Source: Variovorax flavidus (GTDB taxonomy: Bacteria > Pseudomonadota > Gammaproteobacteria > Burkholderiales > Burkholderiaceae_C). From it: a stretch of 64,000 bases of DNA. Of the stretch, positions 24,796 through 33,758 are shown piece by piece. The notes below the pieces were generated by a model. That model did not search any database, was not told where the DNA came from, and saw only the letters and a program-made list of their open reading frames with translations. Position 1 is the stretch's first letter. Every line of letters begins with the position of its first letter. The DNA is taken from contig NZ_JASZYE010000001.1 in the NCBI RefSeq assembly GCF_030317145.1, positions 62,001 through 126,000 of the forward strand, given 5' to 3'. The position numbers and the translations under genes were made by a program.

Positions 24796-25518
24796 ATGCC
24801 TTCATTGCCCAGACTACGCCTGTCCGCTGCGCATCGCGCGGCGGTGGAAGCCAATCCGTGGTTCGCCTCCATGCCGCGCGCCCAGCGGGAAACACTTCTC
24901 GGGGCGGCCGAACTGATCCACCTGCGGCGCGGTGCGATGGTGTTCAGGCAGGGCGATCCGGTGCACGTGGCGGGCGCGGCCTTTTTCGGACTGGCCGCAG
25001 GGACGATCAAGATCTCGACGCTGCGGCAGGACGGCCGCGAAGCCATCCTCGCGGTGCTCGAGCCCGGCAACTGGTTCGGCGAGATCAGCCTGATCGACGG
25101 CTCCCCGCGCACGCACGATGCGACGGCGCTGTCCGCGCTGGACCTGCTGGCCGTTCCCTTCGAGGCCTTCGCGCAGCAAATGCAGGGCGCGGCCTTTGCG
25201 CGTGCGATCGCCGCATTGCTGGCAGCGCGCGTGCGCGGCCTCTACGGGTTGATGGAGGACGCCACGCTGCGCGGATTGCGCGCCCGCGTGGCGCGTCGGC
25301 TGCTGGCGCTCGCGCGGGGCGACGCGACGCAATCGACCGATCCGCGCCGCAGCGTGGTGCTGCCCCAGGAGGCGCTGGCGATGATGCTCGGCGTGACGCG
25401 GCAGACCTTGTCGAAGGAACTCAACGCGCTGGCGCACGAAGGCGTGATCACGCTCGGCTACGGGCGGATCGAGCTGCTCTCCCTCGATGCGCTGCAACGG
25501 CTGGGCAGCGCCGGGTAG
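24796..25518 (+). CDS. Crp/Fnr family transcriptional regulator
   Basis: A 240-residue CRP-type regulator. The cyclic-nucleotide-like beta-roll occupies about residues 20-130 (GNWFGEISLIDGSPRTHDATA as the ligand-loop equivalent). The C-helix follows, then an HTH around residues 190-215 (LAMMLGVTRQTLSKELNALAHEG). No cysteine occurs in the protein, so it is not an Fe-S FNR sensor. It is divergent from the HD/aldolase pair with a CRP-class palindrome between. The ligand is unknown. Confidence 0.92.
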   Translation: MPSLPRLRLSAAHRAAVEANPWFASMPRAQRETLLGAAELIHLRRGAMVFRQGDPVHVAGAAFFGLAAGTIKISTLRQDGREAILAVLEPGNWFGEISLIDGSPRTHDATALSALDLLAVPFEAFAQQMQGAAFARAIAALLAARVRGLYGLMEDATLRGLRARVARRLLALARGDATQSTDPRRSVVLPQEALAMMLGVTRQTLSKELNALAHEGVITLGYGRIELLSLDALQRLGSAG

Positions 25519-25527
25519 GTCTTCGCC

Positions 25528-26700
25528 TCAGCGAAGCACGCGCCCGTCCTTGGTGATGCTGATGAGGTCGATGGTGCGCCCCGGATCGCGCAGGCCCGGC
25601 CGCAGGTTGATGCGGAAGCCGCCCACGTCGTAGTCCGTCATGCCGGTCATGACGCGCTGAAGCGTTGCCGACGTGAAGCCGCGTCCGGCCCGCTTGATGG
25701 CTTCGCCCGCGGCCTTGGTGGCGATGAAGCCTTCGAGGCCTTCATACGACGGCGTCTGGTCGGAGTTGTCGACGGCGGCGAGGTATTCCTTGACGATCGG
25801 GATCGCCGAGGGGCGCGGCGACGGCACCACCTGCGAAATCACGATGCCGCCGATGTCCTTGCCGAGCGCCGTGTAGAGCGGATCGATGCCCACGATCGAG
25901 AACGCCATGAAGGCTCCTGCGTAGCCGCTCTTGCGAAGCTTGCGGATCACGTTGGCCGTGGTGCCCGAGAGCGACACCAGGACGATGGCCTGGGGCGCCT
26001 GCTTCTGCACTTCCGCGAGCGCAGCATCCGCCTTGTCGCCCGTTGTGGGCACCAGTGCGGTCGCAACCAGCGGCGCGAGCTTGAGATCGGCCACCGCCTG
26101 CTGTACCGCTGCGAGGCCGGCGCGGCCCATCGCGTCGTCGTCACCGATCAACGCGATGCGCGTTTGCCCGACGGTCGCGCATTGGCGCACGATCTTGAAG
26201 GCTTCGTCGGCCATGCTGGGCCGGACGTGGAACACATTGGGATGACTCGTCGCCCGCAGGTTGTCCCCCGCCGCGAAGGGCGCGAACAGCATCGAGCCCT
26301 GCTGCGCCGCAACGGCCGCGCCGGCTTCGCTGCTGGCGGTCCCGACGAATCCGAAGAGCATGTCCGCCTTGTCGGCAGTGAGGAGGGTGCGGGCGTTCGC
26401 CGCGGCGCGCCCTGCGTCGTAGCCGTCGTCGAGCTGCACCAGCTTGAGCTGGACGCCGCTGCTGGCGTTGCTTTCGTTGAATTCGTTCGCATAGAGCCGG
26501 CAACCCGCGGCGAATGCCAGGCCAATCTCGCTGGCCGCGCCGGTCAACGGGACCGATTGCCCCAGGACCACGGTGCGCGCTGCCGAGGCCGTGGCGCGCG
26601 CCGTGGTCTGGGCATGGCTCGTCCGGCCCGCATGCAGCCCGCCGCCGAGCAACAGTGCGGCGCCTGCCTTGCCGAGCCAGGTCCTGCGTGACAGGTTCAT
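25528..26700 (-). CDS. ABC transporter substrate-binding protein, LivK-like
   Basis: A 390-residue periplasmic binding protein of the leucine/amide family. The signal region covers about residues 1-30 (RRTWLGKAGAALLLGGG, Arg-rich and Tat-like, then SHAQ). A VVLGQSVPLTGAASEIG opening at about 46 and GFVGTASSEAG at about 113 are typical. The partner permease and ATPase genes are absent, so it is an orphan in the window. It converges on the Crp/Fnr gene, 9 nt apart. The start at 26700 is chosen for the signal peptide; the frame extends 13 codons upstream. Confidence 0.9.
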   Translation of the reverse strand: MNLSRRTWLGKAGAALLLGGGLHAGRTSHAQTTARATASAARTVVLGQSVPLTGAASEIGLAFAAGCRLYANEFNESNASSGVQLKLVQLDDGYDAGRAAANARTLLTADKADMLFGFVGTASSEAGAAVAAQQGSMLFAPFAAGDNLRATSHPNVFHVRPSMADEAFKIVRQCATVGQTRIALIGDDDAMGRAGLAAVQQAVADLKLAPLVATALVPTTGDKADAALAEVQKQAPQAIVLVSLSGTTANVIRKLRKSGYAGAFMAFSIVGIDPLYTALGKDIGGIVISQVVPSPRPSAIPIVKEYLAAVDNSDQTPSYEGLEGFIATKAAGEAIKRAGRGFTSATLQRVMTGMTDYDVGGFRINLRPGLRDPGRTIDLISITKDGRVLR

Positions 26701-26929
26701 CGGATACCTTTCGTTGTAATTGACAAAAAAATGTAGCAACTTCAGTGCCGCAGCAGAAGGCAGAAAGTCACGGCAACGCGCCTCTTGACGGCCAGGACAT
26801 GCCTCGGCGGGACGTCGATGAGACAGAAGTTGTAAACTTTTGTATGTTCAGTGTGGCTTTTTGCACAGTGCGAAAGTGCCATCCGCTGTCACCATTCCTG
26901 CCGGACCGGAATCCATCCGGCTGGATGAA

Positions 26930-27367
26930 ATGAAGCCAAAGTCAATCGATATCGCACTGCTGGAGAACGCGCTGGCCACCATCGAGAAGGTGCTCGCCCA
27001 CGCCGACAGCGAACTCCAAGGCATCCCCTATCACGGGCCCACCGCCAACGTCCCCCTCGAAGCCCTGGGTGGCGATCCGCTGAACGAGGAACAGCGCTTC
27101 CGGACCAGTGCCGCGCAGTCCGCCATCAACATCTGCCTGAGCTCCGCGGCCGCGCTGGTGGATGTCAGCCAGGCGCTGATGGGCAAGCCGGCCGATCGGT
27201 CGCGGCAGGATCTCGAACGCGAGTGGCAGGCGCTCATCACGCATACCAAGATCGCGAGCCGCTCGGCCTACCGTGCAGCGCTCATCATGGCGGCGCAAAA
27301 GAACGTGCTGGCGGCGCAAGGCCTTGCGGCCGACGAAGCCGAGAACTTTCCCGTCCTCACCCACTGA
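26930..27367 (+). CDS. Hypothetical protein, helical
   Basis: A 145-residue soluble protein that I do not recognise. It is predicted mostly alpha-helical, with no signal peptide or membrane segment. There are long Ala/Leu-rich helices (ALLENALATIEKVLAHADSE near the N-terminus; ALITHTKIASRSAYRAALIM near the C-terminus). The ATG at 26930 (MKPKSID) is the likely start; the frame is open from 26840 but that N-terminus looks non-coding. It is 12 nt ahead of the zinc-ribbon gene, so the two are probably one transcript. Confidence 0.7.
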   Translation: MKPKSIDIALLENALATIEKVLAHADSELQGIPYHGPTANVPLEALGGDPLNEEQRFRTSAAQSAINICLSSAAALVDVSQALMGKPADRSRQDLEREWQALITHTKIASRSAYRAALIMAAQKNVLAAQGLAADEAENFPVLTH

Positions 27368-27379
27368 TCGCCAGCCGAC

Positions 27380-27937
27380 ATGAAGGTGAGATGCCCGATT
27401 TGCGACACCGAGAACCGCGGTATCGCCAAGTTCTGCATCGAGTGCGTGAACCCGCTGCCGCCGGGGCTCGCAGCGTCGGGTCCTGCACGGACGGAGGTGT
27501 CAGGGCCACCGGCGTCGTCCCGGCGACGGAAGGCAACGCCGGCCCCGGCTCAGGTTGCCGAACCGAGCAGGGGCGTGTGGTTCACCTTGGGGGCGCTGGT
27601 CGTCGCACTGACCGTGGGATCGGCAGCGGGGTGGCTGCTCGCAGGGCCGGACGCGGTGTACAAGGCCGAGCCGGTGTCGGCTTCATCGCTGCCGCCGCCT
27701 TCTCCTGCGCTCGTGCACAAGGAGAAGATGGCAAGGCCGGTCGCAGCAGTCCGCTCCGTGCCGCGCGAACCCGTCGAGCCGGGCGCAGCCTGCGCAGGCC
27801 TGAACTTCATCGCGGCAGCGCGATGCATGGCCGCTCAATGCCTGAAGCCTGCCTTCGTGCCGCACGTGCAGTGCGAGGCCGTGCGCGGGCAGCAGCGGCT
27901 TGAAGCGGAAAAGCGCAATCCGATCCTGCTGCACTGA
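27380..27937 (+). CDS. Zinc-ribbon, single-membrane-span hypothetical protein
   Basis: A 185-residue protein. Residues 5-22 hold a zinc ribbon (CPIC and CIEC pairs). A Pro/Ala-rich linker follows, then one membrane helix at about 58-80 (WFTLGALVVALTVGSAAGWLL). A C-terminal Cys-containing segment (CAGLNFIAAARCMAAQC) probably lies in the periplasm. Zinc-ribbon plus single-span proteins are common but rarely characterised. It follows the helical hypothetical gene and converges on trmB, 9 nt apart. Confidence 0.8.
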   Translation: MKVRCPICDTENRGIAKFCIECVNPLPPGLAASGPARTEVSGPPASSRRRKATPAPAQVAEPSRGVWFTLGALVVALTVGSAAGWLLAGPDAVYKAEPVSASSLPPPSPALVHKEKMARPVAAVRSVPREPVEPGAACAGLNFIAAARCMAAQCLKPAFVPHVQCEAVRGQQRLEAEKRNPILLH

Positions 27938-27946
27938 GCACGCTGC

Positions 27947-28696
27947 TCAGGCGCGCTCGAACACCACGTCCCAGACGCCGTGGCCGAGCTTGAGACCGCG
28001 GTTCTCGAACTTGGTCAACGGGCGATAGACCGGCTTGGGCGCGTAGGCCTCAGCCGTGTTGCGCAGCAGCGGCTCCTGCGAGAGCACTTCGAGCATCTGC
28101 TCGGCGTAGGGCTGCCAGTCGGTGGCGCAATGCAGGTAGCCGCCCGGCGCCAGGTGTTCCGCCAGCTTGCGAACGAAGGGTGACTGGATCAGCCGCCGCT
28201 TGTTGTGCCGCGTCTTGTGCCATGGGTCCGGAAAGAACACATGCACGCCGGCCAGCGTCGCCGGCAGCAGCATGTGGTCCAGCACGTCGACGGCGTCATG
28301 CGCGCAGATGCGGATGTTCTGCAGGTTCTGCTCGCCGATGCGCTTGAGCAGCGCGCCGACACCGGGCTCGTGCACTTCGCAGCAGAGGAAGTTCTTCTCC
28401 GGCATCAGTGCGGCGATGTGCGCGGTGGCCTCGCCCATGCCGAAGCCGATTTCCAGGATGGTCGGCGCCTTGCGGCCAAAGGCGGCGTCGAAGTCGAGCG
28501 GGGCGGCACTGTAGGGCAGCAGGAACTGCGGCCCGAATTGCTCGTAGGCCCGGGCCTGGCCTTCGGTCGTGCGCCCGCCGCGCTTGACGAAGCTTTTCAG
28601 GCGGCGATGCAGCGGATGCGCCTCGCCAGTGGGTTTTTCGCCGGCCGGAATGTCGTCCGGCGGATCGCGGGGGAGGTCGGTAGTGGGGCTGGTCAT
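27947..28696 (-). CDS. trmB: tRNA (guanine-N7-)-methyltransferase
   Basis: A 249-residue TrmB that makes m7G46 in tRNA with S-adenosylmethionine. Key features are the AdoMet motif [14 protein letters not shown] (about residues 79-92), the [15 protein letters not shown] motif (about 154-168) diagnostic for the family, and a C-terminal [16 protein letters not shown]. The N-terminal extension of about 40 residues is variable in the family. The start codon overlaps the gluQ stop by 1 nt (TGATG), so translation is coupled. Confidence 0.96.
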   Translation of the reverse strand: MTSPTTDLPRDPPDDIPAGEKPTGEAHPLHRRLKSFVKRGGRTTEGQARAYEQFGPQFLLPYSAAPLDFDAAFGRKAPTILEIGFGMGEATAHIAALMPEKNFLCCEVHEPGVGALLKRIGEQNLQNIRICAHDAVDVLDHMLLPATLAGVHVFFPDPWHKTRHNKRRLIQSPFVRKLAEHLAPGGYLHCATDWQPYAEQMLEVLSQEPLLRNTAEAYAPKPVYRPLTKFENRGLKLGHGVWDVVFERA

Positions 28697-29610
28697 CACG
28701 GCCGCGGATTGTAGAGTTCGCGCCACTGGGGCACCCAGGCCGCGAGCGCTTCGGCTGCCGATGATGCGCTCGTGGCGGTCAATCCCAGCACCTGCCCGGC
28801 CGAGTCCAGGGCGGCCAGCGCATCCGATGGCGTGGCGGTGTTCAGGGGCGTGGCGCCGTTTTGCTTGGAGAGCTTGTCGCCATCGGCGCCCCGCACCAGC
28901 GGGGTGTGCAGGTAGCTCGGCGTCGGCACGCCAAGCGCTTGCTGAAGGAGGATCTGGCGCGCCGTGTTGTCCGCCAGGTCCTCGCCGCGCACGACGTCGG
29001 TCACGCCTTGATCGGCGTCGTCGACCACCACCGCGAGCTGGTAGGCCCAGGGGCCGTCGGCACGCTTGAGGACGAAATCTCCGACTTCTTGGGCGACGTC
29101 CTGCGCCTGGCTGCCGAGGCGGCGGTCCGTCCAGTGCAATGCAGCGGGACCCCGGTCGGCTTGGAACCTGGCGGCGGCGAAGCGCCATGCGCGCGCCGGC
29201 TTTCCATGCAGGCCATCGCGACAGGTGCCTGGGTAGACGCGTTCGCCGTGGCGCGCATGCACGATGCCGCTGCGTGCCAGCGCCTCGTCGATGTCCTTGC
29301 GCGAACAGCCGCAGGGGTAGGCCAACTGGGCAGTCCTGAGCCTGTCGAGAGCCCGGTCGTACAGCCCAGTGCGCCGGGTCTGCCAGACGGGCGTGTCGTC
29401 AGGCGTCAATCCGCACGCGGCGAGCTGCTCGAGGATTTCCTCTCCCATGCCAGGCAGGCAGCGTTCAGTGTCTGCATCCTCGATCCGCACGAGCCAGCGG
29501 GCCTGCGGGCCTCTCGCCCGCACATCCAGCCAGCTGGCGAGCGCCGCCACCAGCGATCCCGCGTGCAGTGGTCCCGTGGGCGAGGGCGCGAACCGGCCGA
29601 TCCGAAGCAT
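28696..29610 (-). CDS. gluQ: tRNA glutamyl-Q(34) synthetase (GluQRS)
   Basis: A 304-residue truncated glutamyl-tRNA synthetase homologue that attaches glutamate to queuosine-34 of tRNA-Asp. The class I motif is present as [13 protein letters not shown] (about residues 8-20) and KLSKQNG (about 238-244). The zinc site (CGCSRKD near residue 96, then Y and C in RVYPGTC) is intact, and there is no anticodon-binding domain. The ATG at 29610 is used; a GTG one codon earlier is in frame. Overlaps trmB by 1 nt. Confidence 0.95.
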   Translation of the reverse strand: MLRIGRFAPSPTGPLHAGSLVAALASWLDVRARGPQARWLVRIEDADTERCLPGMGEEILEQLAACGLTPDDTPVWQTRRTGLYDRALDRLRTAQLAYPCGCSRKDIDEALARSGIVHARHGERVYPGTCRDGLHGKPARAWRFAAARFQADRGPAALHWTDRRLGSQAQDVAQEVGDFVLKRADGPWAYQLAVVVDDADQGVTDVVRGEDLADNTARQILLQQALGVPTPSYLHTPLVRGADGDKLSKQNGATPLNTATPSDALAALDSAGQVLGLTATSASSAAEALAAWVPQWRELYNPRP

Positions 29611-29626
29611 CACCGCGAGAGCTGCG

Positions 29627-30697
29627 TCAGGCGACCTTGAGCGCCAGCGTCAGGCCCGACAGGAACGCGTCCTCGACGCGGTGCCCGGTGCACCAGTCGC
29701 CCGCGACGCCGATGCGTGCCTTGGCATCCCACAGATGCGGCTTGCCGACCGGCACCTGTGTCTGGGCCTCCGCCCAGCATCGCGCCTGCGCGTGCGAGGG
29801 TTCGGCGCGGATGCCGGTGATCTCGGCGAAGGCGCGCAGCAGCTTGGCCTCGACTCTCGGCGCATCGTCGCGCAGATGTTCTTGCGACCAGGCTGCGCTG
29901 GCTTGAAGGGTCCAGCGCTCGATGCGGTCGCGGCCGGGCTTGGACGACTCGCGGGCGAGCCACGCCACACGGTGATGCGTGCTGCGCGCGGCATTCCATT
30001 GCGGGCCCAGGTGCGACATCGTCGGCTGGTTGGCCTGCGGGAAGGCGATCATCAAGGTCCAGCACGGTGCGATGCGGACCGCTTCGATCTTCTGGCTGAT
30101 CTCCTGCGACAGCTTGCCGTTGTCGAGCAGGGCCCGCGTGCGGGATGGCGGTACTGCGAGCAGCACCGCATCGAAACCGGAATAGACGTGCGTCGAATCA
30201 TCGACGCCCGCGGTGCGCAACTGCCAGCGCCGGGCGTCGAGCGCGTCGCGTTCGATGTGGGTCACTTGCGTTTGCGTCACGAGCGAGTCGCCCAGCGGCA
30301 CAGCCCAATGCGCGACCAGCGCGTCCATGCCCGGCTGCGCGACCCAATGCCGCTCGAGGGCGGGCAGGGCGGCTTCGGCGACGCGGCCGTGGGCGTCGAG
30401 CACGCGCACGAGGTTGGCGCTCCAGGGCTTGCAGACCTGGGGCGCGGTTTCGAGCGCGCGCTGAAAACGCGGATCGCGCACGGTGAAGTACTGGGCGCCG
30501 CTGTCGAACCGGCCGAAGGGCGTCGATTCGCTCGCCATGCGGCCTCCGGCGCCGGTTTCGCGCTCGAACACGGTGACGCGGTGACCTGCCTGTAGCAGCG
30601 TGCGGGCGCACGCCACGCCGGCGATGCCTGCGCCGATGACGGCGTAGTGGCGCGATGTGCTGGATCGGTGGCGGTCGGCAGCGGGTCGGATGGTCAT
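29627..30697 (-). CDS. FAD-dependent oxidoreductase, renalase-like
   Basis: A 356-residue flavoprotein. N-terminal [20 protein letters not shown] (about residues 19-38) is the dinucleotide motif, followed by TGAGGRMAS and [15 protein letters not shown] (about 65-79), typical of bacterial renalase/amine-oxidase-like proteins. A C-terminal [19 protein letters not shown] completes the FAD site. Bacterial renalases oxidise non-productive dihydronicotinamide isomers; whether this one does is inference. It starts 16 nt ahead of gluQ on the same strand and follows the LysR gene. Confidence 0.88.
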   Translation of the reverse strand: MTIRPAADRHRSSTSRHYAVIGAGIAGVACARTLLQAGHRVTVFERETGAGGRMASESTPFGRFDSGAQYFTVRDPRFQRALETAPQVCKPWSANLVRVLDAHGRVAEAALPALERHWVAQPGMDALVAHWAVPLGDSLVTQTQVTHIERDALDARRWQLRTAGVDDSTHVYSGFDAVLLAVPPSRTRALLDNGKLSQEISQKIEAVRIAPCWTLMIAFPQANQPTMSHLGPQWNAARSTHHRVAWLARESSKPGRDRIERWTLQASAAWSQEHLRDDAPRVEAKLLRAFAEITGIRAEPSHAQARCWAEAQTQVPVGKPHLWDAKARIGVAGDWCTGHRVEDAFLSGLTLALKVA

Positions 30698-30749
30698 GGC
30701 AGTCTCATGTTGGTGTGGCAGTCGAAGCACTCTAACCGGGTTGGCGGCC

Positions 30750-31703
30750 TCATCGGCCGCGGTGGCGCTCGAGAAGTGCGCGACGCGTACCTTCGTGTTC
30801 GAACTGTTCGAGCCACCATTGCATGCCGCGTCCCGGCTGGCCTGCCGTGCGAACACGCCATGCGCAATGCATGGTCGCGACCGGCGGCACGCGTTCGGTG
30901 CGCCGTTCGACCAGATGACCGGCCTCGATGTACGGGCGCGCCATCGGCTCCGGCAGGAATCCGCCCCCCAGCCCATGGAGCTGCGCGGCCAGCTTGGCCT
31001 GCATGGTCGGCACCGTGAGCACGTCCTGCCCGCCGACCAGGTTGACGGTCATGCTCGGGCCCGCCCGCGACGAATCGGCTGCGGCCACGGCGCGGTGCTG
31101 GCGCAGCACTTCGTCGCTCAGCGGTTCCTCGATCCGTGCCAACGGATGGTGCGGCGCAACGGCATAGACGAAGCCCAGTTCCCCCAGCGGCCGGCTGCGG
31201 ATGCCCGTCGCGGTGAAGGCCAGGCTGGCCGCGTCGAGCACGGCGCCGACCGCGAGATCGGCTTCGCCGCTGGTCAGGGCCTCGATGGTGCCCAGCAGTG
31301 TTTCGTCGCGCAGCTTGAGCCGTGTCGGCGGGTCGAGCGCGTAGAAGGAGTTGACGAGATCCAGCAGCGGGTCGCGCGCGATGACGCTGTCGACCGCGAT
31401 CGTGAGCATCGGCTCCCAACCCGTGGCCACGCGCTTGACGCGGTTGGCCACGGCATCGATTTCGCCCAGCAGCCGCGAGGCCTCGCGCAGCAGCTCCAGG
31501 CCGGCTTCCGTCACGCGTGCCTGCCGGGCGCTTCGGTCGAACAGCAGCACGTCGAGCGCGTCCTCGATCAGCCTCACGCGGTAGCTCAGGGCGCTCGGCA
31601 CCACGTTCAGCGACCGGGCCGCAGCGGCGAAGCTTCCGGTGCTCGCCACGGTTTGCAGCATCGACAGCGCATCGGGCGTCAGGACCTCGCGTGCAGTGGG
31701 CAT
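30750..31703 (-). CDS. LysR family transcriptional regulator
   Basis: A 317-residue LysR-type regulator. The winged helix is at about residues 8-66 (LSMLQTVASTGSFAAAARSLNVVPSALSYRVRLIE). The periplasmic-binding-like effector domain follows. The ATG at 31703 is chosen; an in-frame TTG at 31721 is possible. It is divergent from the pirin, DoxX, flavodoxin set. An inverted repeat with LysR-box geometry (31725-31745) lies just upstream of its start. Close homologues with this context respond to quinones or electrophiles in some bacteria; that link is only suggestive here. Confidence 0.93.
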   Translation of the reverse strand: MPTAREVLTPDALSMLQTVASTGSFAAAARSLNVVPSALSYRVRLIEDALDVLLFDRSARQARVTEAGLELLREASRLLGEIDAVANRVKRVATGWEPMLTIAVDSVIARDPLLDLVNSFYALDPPTRLKLRDETLLGTIEALTSGEADLAVGAVLDAASLAFTATGIRSRPLGELGFVYAVAPHHPLARIEEPLSDEVLRQHRAVAAADSSRAGPSMTVNLVGGQDVLTVPTMQAKLAAQLHGLGGGFLPEPMARPYIEAGHLVERRTERVPPVATMHCAWRVRTAGQPGRGMQWWLEQFEHEGTRRALLERHRGR

Positions 31704-31724
31704 GGTGGTTCGATCGATCAAATA

Positions 31725-31745
31725 ATTTGAATGATGCCATCAAAT
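31725..31745. promoter_or_regulatory. LysR-type box ATTTGA-N9-TCAAAT
   Basis: A perfect 6+6 bp inverted repeat containing a T-N11-A core, 22 nt upstream of the LysR start and 106 nt upstream of the pirin start. This is the expected place and shape for a LysR recognition site controlling both directions. Confidence 0.65.
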
Positions 31746-31850
31746 GCCGTTGCTTCTGACGCAGGGTCGCCGCCCTAAAGTTCCACACATCCGCTGCGCA
31801 CAGGGCGCGGCATTTCGAAGAGCCCTCGAGACGAGGGCAGGAGTTCAACG

Positions 31851-32552
31851 ATGTTGCAAGTCCGCAAATCCCAGGAACGCGGTTATGCCGATCACGGCTG
31901 GCTGCGTTCCTTCCACAGCTTCTCCTTTGCGGGGTACTACGACCCGGCCCACATGGGTTTCGGCAACCTGCGCGTGATCAATGAAGATCGCGTTGCCGCG
32001 GGCGCCGGCTTCGGCACCCATGGCCACAAGGACATGGAAATCATCAGCTACGTGCTGTCCGGCGAGCTCGCTCACAAGGACAGCATGGGCAATGTCGAAT
32101 CCATTCCTCCGGGCGACGTCCAGCGCATGAGCGCCGGCCGCGGCGTGATGCACAGCGAGTTCAACCACAAGGCCGACGAGGACACGCATTTCCTGCAGAT
32201 CTGGATCGAACCCAACGTGCGCGGCATCGCGCCGGGCTACGAGCAGAAGACGTTCTCCGAAGCCGAAAAGCGCGGCAAGCTGCGGCTGGTCGCCTCGCCG
32301 GACGGGGCCGAGGGCTCGGTGCTGGTGCATGCCGATGCACGCCTCTTCGCCGGCCTGCTTGACGGCGACGAGAAGGCCAGCCTGACGCTCGACCCGAAGC
32401 GCAAGAGCTACGTGCACCTGGTTCGCGGCGAACTCGAGGCCAATGGCGCGAAGCTCGCTACAGGCGATGCCGCCTTGCTGGAAGGCGAATCGCAGCTGAC
32501 GCTGGCAGCCGGCAAGGATGCCGAAGTGCTGGTATTCGATCTCGCGGCCTAG
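31851..32552 (+). CDS. Pirin family protein (YhaK-like)
   Basis: A 233-residue bicupin. The N-terminal cupin has HGHKDMEIISYVLSGELAHKDSMG (His about 57 and 59, Glu about 64), and His in GVMHSEFNH (about 101-106). The C-terminal domain (GSVLVHADARLFAGLL, LDPKRKSYVHLVRGE) lacks metal ligands, as in YhaK. The family includes quercetinase-active and redox-sensing pirins. First gene after the LysR regulator, probably induced by it. Confidence 0.92.
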   Translation: MLQVRKSQERGYADHGWLRSFHSFSFAGYYDPAHMGFGNLRVINEDRVAAGAGFGTHGHKDMEIISYVLSGELAHKDSMGNVESIPPGDVQRMSAGRGVMHSEFNHKADEDTHFLQIWIEPNVRGIAPGYEQKTFSEAEKRGKLRLVASPDGAEGSVLVHADARLFAGLLDGDEKASLTLDPKRKSYVHLVRGELEANGAKLATGDAALLEGESQLTLAAGKDAEVLVFDLAA

Positions 32553-32589
32553 TGCCGTTCAACTTTTTTTCAACCCAGGAGTCCATCCA

Positions 32590-33030
32590 ATGTCCACCAC
32601 CACTGCAAACAACTTTGCCGCCCCGGCAACCGCCGGCGCCGCGCAAGACACGCTGGCGCTATTGGGTCGCGTACTGATCGCGCTGCTCTTCGTGCCGGCC
32701 GGCTTCGGCAAGATCGCGGGATTCGCCGGTGTCGTCGGCTACATCGGCGCGGTCGGACTGCCGTTGCCGCAACTCGGCGCGGTCATCGCGATCGCCGTGG
32801 AACTCGGTCTCGGCCTGTTGCTGCTGGTCGGCTACAAGACGCGCATCGTGTCCATCATCCTGGCCGTGTTCACGGTCGCGACGGCGGTGTTCTTCCACAA
32901 CTACTGGGCCATGCCGGCTGACAAGGCGTACATCAACCAGCTGATGTTCTTCAAGAACATCGCAATCGCCGGTGGCCTGCTCGCCATCGCGGCGCTCGGC
33001 GCCGGCCGCTTCAGCATTGACAGGAAGTAA
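32590..33030 (+). CDS. DoxX family membrane protein
   Basis: A 146-residue inner-membrane protein with about four helices (ALLGRVLIALLFVPAGFGKI at about residues 24-43; the others near 55-75, 80-98 and 118-140). DoxX/DoxD proteins are linked to quinone or thiosulfate redox and oxidative-stress responses. AAGG/CAGGAG lies before the ATG. It sits 37 nt after the pirin gene; repeat E follows immediately after its stop. Confidence 0.92.
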   Translation: MSTTTANNFAAPATAGAAQDTLALLGRVLIALLFVPAGFGKIAGFAGVVGYIGAVGLPLPQLGAVIAIAVELGLGLLLLVGYKTRIVSIILAVFTVATAVFFHNYWAMPADKAYINQLMFFKNIAIAGGLLAIAALGAGRFSIDRK

Positions 33031-33124
33031 GCCCCAGGCCGCGCGCACTTCGTGTCGCGTGGCCCACTCCCGTTGAGCGTGCAACACCACCTGCGGACCG
33101 GCCAAGCCGGTCCGTAGTGTTTTC
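33031..33124 (+). repeat. Interspersed hairpin element, copy E (divergent)
   Basis: Begins directly at the DoxX stop with GCCCCAGGCC and keeps CACTTCGTGT, but it is the most diverged copy: the central CCCCC/GGGGG mini-hairpin is lost. The terminal hairpin remains (33083-33121), with outer stem AACAC/GTGTT and a long inner stem CGGACCGGC/GCCGGTCCG, followed by TTTTCGG. This copy looks most like an intrinsic terminator. Confidence 0.75.
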
Positions 33125-33173
33125 GGCTTGAGACGCCGTACGATCGGTGGTGATCATTCACTGGGAAAAATCG

Positions 33174-33725
33174 ATGCCTGACATCGTTGTCGTTTTTCAT
33201 TCGGGCTACGGGCACACGCAGCGCGTTGCGCAGGCGGTCGCCGACGGAGCCGGCGCTCATCTGCTGGCGATCGATGCCGATGGGAATCTTCCGGCGCAAG
33301 GCTGGGAGATGCTCGCGGCGTCGGACGCAATCATCATGGGCGCGCCCACCTACATGGGCGGCGCGAGCTGGCAGTTCAAGAAATTTGCGGATGCTTCGTC
33401 CAAGGTCTGGTACACGCAGGGCTGGAAGGACAAGCTGTTCGCCGGCTTCAGCAACAGCGCGGCCATGAACGGCGACAAGGACGCGACGCTCACCTACCTC
33501 TGGCATCTCGCCATGCAGCACGGCGGGCTGTGGGTCAGCCTCGGCATCATGCCGAGCAACGACAAGGCGGCGAAGCGCGATTCGATCAATTACGTCGGCG
33601 GCTACAACGGCCTGCTGACCACCTCGCCTACCGACGCGAGCCCGGCCGAAATGGCGCGGGGCGACCTCGACACCGCGCGCGCGTTTGGCGAACGCGTGGC
33701 CGAAGTCGCAAGATCAAAGCGATAA
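33174..33725 (+). CDS. Flavodoxin family protein / NAD(P)H-quinone reductase-like
   Basis: A 183-residue WrbA-like flavodoxin fold. The FMN phosphate loop is in HSGYGHTQRVAQAV (about residues 9-22), with GAPTYMGGASWQFKKFAD (about 56-73) and SNDKAAKRDSINYVGGYNG near the C-terminus binding the isoalloxazine. The ATG at 33174 gives the correct N-terminus (MPDIVVVFHSG); the frame opens 9 codons earlier. Two-electron quinone reduction is the usual role. It lies in the pirin/DoxX group after repeat E, which may insulate it. Confidence 0.9.
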   Translation: MPDIVVVFHSGYGHTQRVAQAVADGAGAHLLAIDADGNLPAQGWEMLAASDAIIMGAPTYMGGASWQFKKFADASSKVWYTQGWKDKLFAGFSNSAAMNGDKDATLTYLWHLAMQHGGLWVSLGIMPSNDKAAKRDSINYVGGYNGLLTTSPTDASPAEMARGDLDTARAFGERVAEVARSKR

Positions 33726-33758
33726 GCTCACCCGAAACTCAACTGCCGGAAAACCACG

